Assembly (NCBI GenBank): GCA_035515055.1
Contig: DATJBV010000009.1
Span: 132,533-196,532, forward strand
Length of the DNA stretch: 64,000 nucleotides
Source: Pollutimonas sp035515055
GTDB taxonomy: Bacteria > Pseudomonadota > Gammaproteobacteria > Burkholderiales > Burkholderiaceae_B
Direction: 5' to 3'
The notes under the pieces are model-generated. The model had not been told where the DNA came from and ran no database searches. It worked only from the letters and a program-made list of their open reading frames with translations. A program made the translations under genes and the position numbers. Below, in pieces: positions 58,453 to 64,000 of the stretch. Numbering within the stretch: position 1 is the stretch's first letter; each line of letters opens with the position of its first letter.

Positions 58453-59862
58453 TCATGCGCTGCGGCGGGCATGTTGCCGCACAATATGCCCGTACCAGCC
58501 AAAGAGAAGGATGGCCGACAGCAATAGTCCAGTGAGGGCCATCAGCCACATGGTGGCGGCGCCGGCGGGGGCGCCCGGCATGACGTAGCCGATCACGGGC
58601 AGCAGTGTGCCGGCGCCAGGTCCGAATCCCAGCCACCAGCCACCGATGAGGCCGAGGCCGGTCAACGCCACGATTTGGAGTATTAGGGGAACGATGGCGA
58701 CTTTATAGGCGCGCAGCAAGTATGAGCCCATGCACTGCATGGCATCGCACAGGTGGAACCATGGGAGCAGTTGAAGCAGGGTGGCGGCCACGGCGGCCAC
58801 CCGCCAATCATCCGTGTATGCCTTCAAAATGGTCGCTTTGCCGAACACCAGCATGCCGGCTGTGCACACTGCGCCTATTATCGCTATGGCAATACCGGCC
58901 TGTCCGGTCTTGCGTGCCCGCAACATGTCGCGTGCTCCTATGGCTTGCGCTGTCAACGACGCGGTCGCAATACCGATAGCCATGGGCATCATGTAGCACA
59001 AGGCCGCCAGGTTTGACATGATTTGATGCCCGCCGGTAACGAACATGCCTTCACGCGCGACCAGCAATGCCATGAAACTGAAGGCGCAAATTTCGATGAA
59101 ATACGAGGCGCCCATGGGAATGCCCAGGCGCAGGAGTTCCTTTTGGCTTGTCCACCGGGGGCGGCCCAGGGTTGGCTTGAAGCGCAGGAAGTACGAATCG
59201 TGATAAATGGCCCACACGCCGGCGCCCAGGGTCAGCCAGCTGACAACGGCGGTGGACAAGCCGGCGCCAGCCGCACCCATCGCGGGTAGGCCCAACTTGC
59301 CGAACATGAAGATCCAGTTGAAAAACAACTTGAAGGCTACGCTCGCCAGGTTGATGACCATGACGGTCTTGGGGCGGGAAACAGCCGTGCCCAATGCATA
59401 AATCGTGCGAAACATTAGCGAGGCGGGCAACGCCAGGATCAGCGCACGCAAATACCACGTCACGCCGTCGCGCACGGCGGGATCGACGTCGCCCGAAAGC
59501 AGCAGCCAGGCGTTGGGAAAGATCATGGCGGCCGATCCGACAACAGACAGCCCCAGCGCCATCCAGACCCCCTGGCCCCATGCCTTTCCGACATCGAGAT
59601 AGCGCCGGGCGCCGAATAGTTGTCCAATAATTGGAATGAGGGCATGGACCGCGCCCATCAGCCCAATGAACACGGTCAAGTAAATGGAAACGGCCAGCGC
59701 CATGGCCTGCAAGTCGGCTGCGCTGGCATGTCCGGCCATGGCGGTGTCGATGACGCCGAATACGACGCTTGCCCATGAACTGACCAGCACCGGCCAGGCC
59801 TGGCGCAGGATTTCTTTTACATATGACCTGGAGCGATCGGCTTCAGGAGCGGTTGCGCTCAT
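58453..59862 (-). CDS. MATE family efflux transporter (NorM type)
   Basis: A 469-aa, 12-span cation-coupled exporter of the multidrug and toxic compound extrusion family. N-terminal segment AWPVLVSSWASVVFGVIDTAMAGH and the mirrored second half (LGIPMGASYFIEICAFSFMALLV) are typical of NorM-like members. The start at 59862 overlaps the stop of the glycosyltransferase gene (ATGA), so the two are coupled. A longer frame to 60006 is not supported. It ends 10 bp from the convergent ABC ATPase gene. Confidence 0.88.
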   Translation of the reverse strand: MSATAPEADRSRSYVKEILRQAWPVLVSSWASVVFGVIDTAMAGHASAADLQAMALAVSIYLTVFIGLMGAVHALIPIIGQLFGARRYLDVGKAWGQGVWMALGLSVVGSAAMIFPNAWLLLSGDVDPAVRDGVTWYLRALILALPASLMFRTIYALGTAVSRPKTVMVINLASVAFKLFFNWIFMFGKLGLPAMGAAGAGLSTAVVSWLTLGAGVWAIYHDSYFLRFKPTLGRPRWTSQKELLRLGIPMGASYFIEICAFSFMALLVAREGMFVTGGHQIMSNLAALCYMMPMAIGIATASLTAQAIGARDMLRARKTGQAGIAIAIIGAVCTAGMLVFGKATILKAYTDDWRVAAVAATLLQLLPWFHLCDAMQCMGSYLLRAYKVAIVPLILQIVALTGLGLIGGWWLGFGPGAGTLLPVIGYVMPGAPAGAATMWLMALTGLLLSAILLFGWYGHIVRQHARRSA

Positions 59863-61613
59863 GGTTTTCCAATACGCAGCAAACGAAAGATTTCGTGACG
59901 GTCGGCGCCGCGTTTTCCTTGCCAGATGACCTCGGCCGAGTCGGAATACCCAGCCAGGCCTTGTGCAAGGCTTTCCACCGACGTTTGCTGCAGCACCAAC
60001 TGGCACCCGGAATCGTAGCTGAAGTCGATTTCATCGAATACCAGGAAAGATGCACGCTGGCCGGTGCCCAGGCCGAGGGCCCGTACGCATTCCTTGGGTC
60101 CCTTATGCGTTTGCAAGGCATCTGCCAGTTGCGCGGACACCCCACGATAGCTGCGCACGTAATCCAGGACAGGCATCCATAAGGTAACCAGCAGCAGCCA
60201 GGTAACGATCAACCCGCCAGCCGACAAGACGGTCCCGCGCCAAAGCGCCGCCGGCTTCGTATGCAGTCGCCAGCGGACCAGGGCGACCCAGGCGAGCGTA
60301 CCAGCCACGGCGATAAGGACACCCGTCCATGACACACTGGCTTCGTAGCCGCGCGTTTGTCTGGCGATATTGTGGGCAATTTGCCGGGGCCATCCAGTTT
60401 GCAGCGCAATCCATCCCAGCCATACGGTGGTGGCACTAAGCGAAAAGCACATGACGGCGAACCAGTCCAGCGAATTGACCACGCCCCGGCGCAAGGTGGG
60501 CAGGGCAAAGGCGGCAAGAATGGCGCAGGGCACGGCTAGCAATGCATATTCGGGCTCGAAGACATCGGCCAGGAACACGATGGTCACCAAGGGCCATACC
60601 GCGAACATCAGGGGGATCCAGATATGCGGCGCCACCCACCACGAACGCCAGCGCCACAAGGCAAGCAGCGCAAATGGCCATGTCGGCCACAGGAACCATG
60701 GCAGATCGCGGATGGCGCGCAGCATCACGTCATATTTGGGCCAACTGAACGACTGCACATTCCACAACAGCCAGTTTCGGGTCCAGTATTCCCCGTGCAG
60801 GCGTGCCGGTATCCACCACAGCAGCATCATGGTCACGCAGATGGCCGCCGTGACGAGCAGCCACTTTTTCTCTTGCCACAAGACACTGCGTGGGCGAAAA
60901 ATGAAGGGGACGGCCAGCATGATAGGCAGCGCGCCGATCCAGCCGCGCGTCAGGAAGGCGGCACCCAGGGCAAGGCCCAGCGTGACGGCGCCGGACAAAG
61001 GGTGGTCGAGCATACGAGCCACGGCATAAAAGGCCAGCGCCTGGAACGCGATTATTGCCGGCACTTCCGACGTTTCATGCATGCGCCACACGATGCCCAC
61101 CGTTGCGACGATGAGCAGCAGGGCGGCATCGGCGATCATGCGTCCGTAATCGTTGACTTCGGGTTCTCCGCCGAAAGGCAGGGCGAGCGGCTGCGGCTCC
61201 GGCCGGCGGCCCAGCAAGTAGCTGCCGTACCATACCGACCCTGTCAGCACTCCGAACCAGAGCAGGTTGGGCAGGCGCGAGGCGATGATGGTGGCGTCGA
61301 GCGGCGTGGTAAAAAACTGGAAGAAGGGCGCGAACAACCAAATGCTGAAGGCGCCGACCCATGTGATCAGCGGTCCATCCTGGGCGTGGGCCAATACACC
61401 CACTTGCGGCAGCAGCATCGCGGCGGAATCGCCGTTCAGGGCCGTCAGCATGGTGGCAATGCCGACGACGTCGTCCGTTTTCCAGGGATCGCGGAAGAAC
61501 AGGCCCGACAGAATATATATGACGCCTACCACCAATAGAAACAGCCTGGGCAGCTTGACGGTTGCCGTCGCGGTCAGGCGTGCGGGGGTGGAAGGACAGT
61601 CATTCGAAGACAC
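59859..61613 (-). CDS. ArnT-like glycosyltransferase (GT-C, GT83/PMT superfamily)
   Basis: A 584-aa inner-membrane GT-C glycosyltransferase with about 11-12 spans. The first periplasmic loop carries the acidic catalytic motif (FFRDPWKTDD), and the C-terminal part is a soluble domain. ArnT members transfer aminoarabinose or other sugars from undecaprenyl phosphate to lipid A; Bordetella homologues modify lipid A with glucosamine. Without the arn or lgm synthesis genes nearby, the sugar is unknown. Paired with a MATE transporter gene. Confidence 0.78.
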   Translation of the reverse strand: MSSNDCPSTPARLTATATVKLPRLFLLVVGVIYILSGLFFRDPWKTDDVVGIATMLTALNGDSAAMLLPQVGVLAHAQDGPLITWVGAFSIWLFAPFFQFFTTPLDATIIASRLPNLLWFGVLTGSVWYGSYLLGRRPEPQPLALPFGGEPEVNDYGRMIADAALLLIVATVGIVWRMHETSEVPAIIAFQALAFYAVARMLDHPLSGAVTLGLALGAAFLTRGWIGALPIMLAVPFIFRPRSVLWQEKKWLLVTAAICVTMMLLWWIPARLHGEYWTRNWLLWNVQSFSWPKYDVMLRAIRDLPWFLWPTWPFALLALWRWRSWWVAPHIWIPLMFAVWPLVTIVFLADVFEPEYALLAVPCAILAAFALPTLRRGVVNSLDWFAVMCFSLSATTVWLGWIALQTGWPRQIAHNIARQTRGYEASVSWTGVLIAVAGTLAWVALVRWRLHTKPAALWRGTVLSAGGLIVTWLLLVTLWMPVLDYVRSYRGVSAQLADALQTHKGPKECVRALGLGTGQRASFLVFDEIDFSYDSGCQLVLQQTSVESLAQGLAGYSDSAEVIWQGKRGADRHEIFRLLRIGKP

Positions 61614-61656
61614 AGGACGCGCCCCAATACGGGTAGATGAGAGTATCTTAAATTAA

Positions 61657-61680
61657 AAAGGCAGCCCGAAGGCTGCCTTT
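61657..61680 (-). terminator. Rho-independent terminator after rpmE2
   Basis: AAAGGCAGCC (61657-61666) pairs with GGCTGCCTTT (61671-61680), loop of 4 nt, followed on the minus strand by a T run. It ends the rpmE2 transcript before the glycosyltransferase. Confidence 0.9.
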
Positions 61681-61707
61681 GGCAATCGCGGGCGTACGGC
61701 TGAAGGC

Positions 61708-61977
61708 CTAGGAAGCCTTGCGCGCGGTCGTGCCCGTGGTGCGTGCAAAACGGGCGCGGAATTTCTCGACGCGGCCGGTTTCCACGATGCGTGTTTGCGC
61801 ACCGGTGTAGAAAGGGTGCGATTCGGACGTAACTTCGCACTTGAACAAGGGGTATGTTTTACCGTCTAGTTCGACCGTTTCGCGGCTATGCAGCGTCGAG
61901 CGCGAAATGAATTTTGTGCCTGTCTGTTGATCCAGAAACACCACGTCGCGGTATTCGGGGTGGATGCCTTCTTTCAT
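61708..61977 (-). CDS. rpmE2: Ribosomal protein L31 type B (zinc-free)
   Basis: An 89-aa L31 of the B type: MKEGIHPEYRDVVFLDQQTG and the KCEVTSESHPFYTGAQ segment, without the CxxC of the zinc-binding L31. In many bacteria the zinc-free copy replaces the zinc copy when Zur is inactive; in Alcaligenaceae it may be the only L31. No Zur-like palindrome was seen upstream. Basic C-terminal tail (FARTTGTTARKAS). Confidence 0.95.
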   Translation of the reverse strand: MKEGIHPEYRDVVFLDQQTGTKFISRSTLHSRETVELDGKTYPLFKCEVTSESHPFYTGAQTRIVETGRVEKFRARFARTTGTTARKAS

Positions 61978-62082
61978 GATCGATTCCTGTCTTATCCATT
62001 TAGGGCGGGTCGCCAGCTAGCGGTATGTGACTAGCCACGTATCCAAAGTAGCAAAAGAGTTTAGCATATTTCGCACTTTTTC

Positions 62083-62760
62083 CTACAGCTGACCGCGCTC
62101 GGCCAGAGATATCGCACCAGACGCTGTCACAATAAGGTGATCCAGCAACCTGATATCGACGAGCGACAGCGCATTTTTCAGGTGCCTGGTCAGGGCCAGG
62201 TCGGCTTGGCTGGGCTCGGCCACGCCGGACGGATGGTTATGAGCAAGGATCAAAGCAGCCGCATGGTGTTTCAGGCCGGCCTTGATGACTTCGCGCGGAT
62301 ACACCGACGCCTGGGTCAATGTGCCTTTGGAGATTTCTTCGCAGGTGATCAGGCGAAACTGGCTGTCCAGGTACAAGGCCATGCAATGTTCGACCGATAA
62401 ATTTCCCAGTTTGGCCGTGCAGTAGTGCTTGACGCGTTGCGGTTGATCCAGCGCGTGGCCTAATTTCAAATCTTCTTCCAGAGCGCGGCGGTTCAGCTCG
62501 TTGATGGCAATCAGTTCGCAGGTTTTGGCGACGCCCAGTCCGCTGACGCCCATCAACGTTTGAGGATCGGCGGACAACAACCCGCGTAAACCACCGAATT
62601 GCTCGATAAGCCTGTGCCCCAGGCTGACAGCATCGCAACCACTGAAGCCTGTGCGAAGGATGATGGCAAGCAGTTCGGCTGAGGTTAGAACGTGGGATCC
62701 GTGGGCAAGCAATCGCTCCCTGGGACGCTCGGTTTTTGGACTGGGCATGTGAATTGTCAT
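62083..62760 (-). CDS. radC: RadC-family JAB domain protein
   Basis: A 225-aa protein with an N-terminal helix-hairpin-helix pair (RERLLAHGSHVLTSAELLAIILRTG, GLRGLLSADPQTLMGVSGLG) and a C-terminal JAB/MPN metalloprotease-like domain with the JAMM motif AHNHPSGVAEPSQAD. Despite its name it is not shown to act in DNA repair; the role is unknown. No ribosome-binding site is obvious right before the ATG at 62760. Confidence 0.92.
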   Translation of the reverse strand: MTIHMPSPKTERPRERLLAHGSHVLTSAELLAIILRTGFSGCDAVSLGHRLIEQFGGLRGLLSADPQTLMGVSGLGVAKTCELIAINELNRRALEEDLKLGHALDQPQRVKHYCTAKLGNLSVEHCMALYLDSQFRLITCEEISKGTLTQASVYPREVIKAGLKHHAAALILAHNHPSGVAEPSQADLALTRHLKNALSLVDIRLLDHLIVTASGAISLAERGQL

Positions 62761-62787
62761 GATGGGCTCGGAGGTGCGGGACGGTAG

Positions 62788-62812
62788 ATGATCCTCTACG
62801 GTGACAGATTTT
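62788..62812. repeat. 25-bp direct repeat, left copy
   Basis: The 25 bases ATGATCCTCTACGGTGACAG plus ATTTT recur at 63909-63933 with one mismatch (C/T). The left copy lies in the radC upstream region; the right copy is the leader of the fkpB-like gene. Together they flank the lipoprotein gene. Confidence 0.85.
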
Positions 62813-62958
62813 CCGCGCTGCTCCCGGTGCAGTGAACGCTTTTATCCCTCCAGTTGTGTAAACGCTTCAAACATGGATAATGCACAGTTGAATCATTTTG
62901 TATCAAAAACGTACTTTAACCGGCGCGACGATGCTTATCGGCAAGCCATGGAGAAAGC

Positions 62959-63786
62959 ATGATCAGAGCAATTCGCATCGGTGCCGTCATAGTCGGCGCA
63001 TTCATCATGGCGGGGCTTGGCGGCTGCGCGACCACGTCATCATCAAGCACGCCCTCGAACGGCATGGGGGTTGTCATCATGCATGGCAAAGGCGGGTCGC
63101 CGACGCGCCATGTTTCGTCGCTGGCGTCATCCTTGCAAGGAAAAGGCTATGCCGTCGCCAACGTCCAAATGCCTTGGTCGGGGACACGGAATTACGACGT
63201 GGATGTGGCAAGCGCGGAAAAGGAAATCGACGCAGCGCTCGTCGATCTGCGGAGCCGGGGCGCCAAAACGCTATTCGTTGCGGGGCACAGCCAGGGCGGT
63301 GTATTTGCGCTGCATTACGGCAGCAAGCATCGCGTCGATGGAATCATCGCCATGGCGCCCGGGGGCGATGTCGGTTCGCCGACGTTTGTTGGAAAGCTTG
63401 GTCCGTCGGTGCAACTGGCAAGGAAAATGGTTGCGGAGGGGCAGGGGGCTGTCAAAGAGAAGTTCTTCGATTATGAAGGCAGCAAAGGACTGACTCCGAT
63501 AACCACCACCGCCGCCATCTACCTTGACTGGTTCGATCCCGACGGCGCCATGAACCACGGAATTGCCGCCCGCAACATGGATCCTCAAACGCCGGTGCTG
63601 CATGTTGCGCCCACAGGCGACTATAAAGGCTTGTTAAGAACCAAGCAGGCTATGTTCCACTCCCTGCCCCGTCACGCACTGACCAAGCTCTATGAGCCGA
63701 ATGCCTCCCACTTGGGGGCGCCCTCCGCATCCGCGGATGAGATCGTGCGCTGGACGACGGCCGTCGCAAGCAAGCCCGGCAGCTAG
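62959..63786 (+). CDS. Alpha/beta hydrolase lipoprotein
   Basis: A 275-aa exported protein. The N-terminus MIRAIRIGAVIVGAFIMAGLGGC is a lipoprotein signal (lipobox LGGC, then ATTSSSSTPS linker). The mature part is a compact alpha/beta hydrolase: IMHGKGGSP oxyanion region, AGHSQGGVF nucleophile elbow, and the final histidine in PNASHLGAPSA. The substrate is not predictable; its location would be inner- or outer-membrane periplasmic face. GGAGAAAGC before the ATG is a good ribosome-binding site. It is an extra gene between radC and fkpB. Confidence 0.82.
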   Translation: MIRAIRIGAVIVGAFIMAGLGGCATTSSSSTPSNGMGVVIMHGKGGSPTRHVSSLASSLQGKGYAVANVQMPWSGTRNYDVDVASAEKEIDAALVDLRSRGAKTLFVAGHSQGGVFALHYGSKHRVDGIIAMAPGGDVGSPTFVGKLGPSVQLARKMVAEGQGAVKEKFFDYEGSKGLTPITTTAAIYLDWFDPDGAMNHGIAARNMDPQTPVLHVAPTGDYKGLLRTKQAMFHSLPRHALTKLYEPNASHLGAPSASADEIVRWTTAVASKPGS

Positions 63787-63908
63787 TCTGCGGCCTCTTG
63801 TCACTGCGCGATCCTATTTATCCCAGGCGTTAAAGGACGCTTAAAATGATTGCTTGCAGGGGGTATAAGTGTGAAGTGCGCCAAGAGGCTTTAAAATGGC
63901 GGGTGCTA

Positions 63909-63933
63909 ATGATCCTTTACGGTGACAGATTTT
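63909..63933. repeat. 25-bp direct repeat, right copy
   Basis: Near-identical to 62788-62812. Here it covers the leader of the fkpB-like gene, including GGTGA (63921-63925), the probable ribosome-binding site, and the first bases of its TTG start codon. Confidence 0.85.
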
Positions 63934-64000
63934 GACCTCTACCTCTACTTCCGCCACAGCTTCGGTTCGCCCAGACTCCTACCTGACCCTACATTACCGT
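63932..64000 (+). CDS. FKBP-type peptidyl-prolyl isomerase (SlpA/FkpB-like), N-terminus only
   Basis: The last 69 bases encode (M)TSTSTSATASVRPDSYLTLHYR from a TTG at 63932. The PDSYLTLHYR segment is the usual N-terminal strand of SlpA-type FKBP isomerases in Alcaligenaceae, which are normally encoded next to radC. In-frame upstream there is a TGA at 63923, so the start must be this TTG (or a rarer codon) with GGTGA 6 bases before it. The right edge cuts the rest. Confidence 0.65.
   Translation, partial: MTSTSTSATASVRPDSYLTLHYR

Noticed and set aside
1..64000. tRNA, rRNA, CRISPR arrays, insertion sequences or prophage
   Set aside because: No cloverleaf with conserved T-loop sequence, no regularly spaced repeats, and no transposase or phage structural genes were seen; xerC is the housekeeping recombinase and the holin-family gene is chromosomal.

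Overview
The window looks like a core chromosomal segment of a betaproteobacterium of the Alcaligenaceae (Bordetella / Achromobacter / Pusillimonas neighbourhood). The support is high G+C coding on both strands, an ahcY SAH riboswitch, the birA-coaX pair, zinc-free forms of DksA, L31 and L33, and gene orders such as dapF-DUF484-xerC, ahcY-holin-metF and leuS-lptE-holA-proA that I associate with that family. The genus cannot be fixed from sequence alone. I saw no tRNA, rRNA, CRISPR array, insertion sequence or prophage.

Layout. 1-7.6 kb: coaX (cut by the left edge) and birA on the minus strand, then an alpha/beta hydrolase, the peptidoglycan pair dacC/dat, and the lipoate block ybeD-lipB-lipA interrupted by a crotonase-like gene. 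7.7-11.2 kb: a compact nitrite-reduction module made of a NirV-like protein, an NnrR-type Crp/Fnr regulator, copper nitrite reductase NirK with a twin-arginine signal, and a small cytochrome c. Two matching TTGT-N6-ACAA boxes lie upstream of nirV and nirK. 11.3-15.6 kb: formylglutamate amidohydrolase, a C45-type Ntn hydrolase divergent from a class III aminotransferase, a cobalamin adenosyltransferase and a CusF-like protein. 15.6-22.8 kb: hslVU, dksA and a zinc-homeostasis cluster (COG0523 GTPase, zur, znuCBA) organised around a perfect 14-bp palindromic Zur box; a possible small membrane-protein ORF sits just before znuC. 22.8-27.2 kb: xerC, DUF484, dapF and two LpxL-type acyltransferases.

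27.2-32.3 kb is a methyl-cycle region: metK (GTG start, structured leader), a DUF1289 gene, an SAH riboswitch with ahcY, a holin-like membrane protein, metF and a 5-formyl-THF cyclo-ligase. 32.4-38.8 kb: lytic transglycosylase, cca, a membrane-anchored MidA-type methyltransferase and rhlE. 38.8-39.8 kb has no credible gene and is a mosaic of four inverted repeats. 39.8-43.7 kb: thioesterase, SDR, acyl-CoA synthetase and RDD membrane protein. Next is an orphan small gene (43.8-44.0 kb) with its own promoter, two palindromic operators and a terminator. 44-52.3 kb: rlmL-like, hemJ, proA, holA, lptE and leuS in one minus-strand run, then rpmB-rpmG. 52.4-61.6 kb: MFS exporter, cfa, a ProU-type ABC transporter, a MATE pump and an ArnT-like glycosyltransferase. 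61.7-64 kb: rpmE2, radC, a lipoprotein hydrolase flanked by a near-identical 25-bp direct repeat, and the start of an fkpB/slpA-like gene cut by the right edge.

The window is mostly housekeeping. The places that deserve a second look are the orphan autoregulated-looking small gene at 43.8-44.0 kb, the possible small ORF under the Zur box at 20.0 kb, the inverted-repeat mosaic at 39.2-39.8 kb, the repeat-flanked lipoprotein cassette at 62.8-63.9 kb, the metK leader, and several family members with altered catalytic or metal-binding residues (crotonase, NirV, DksA, CusF-like).
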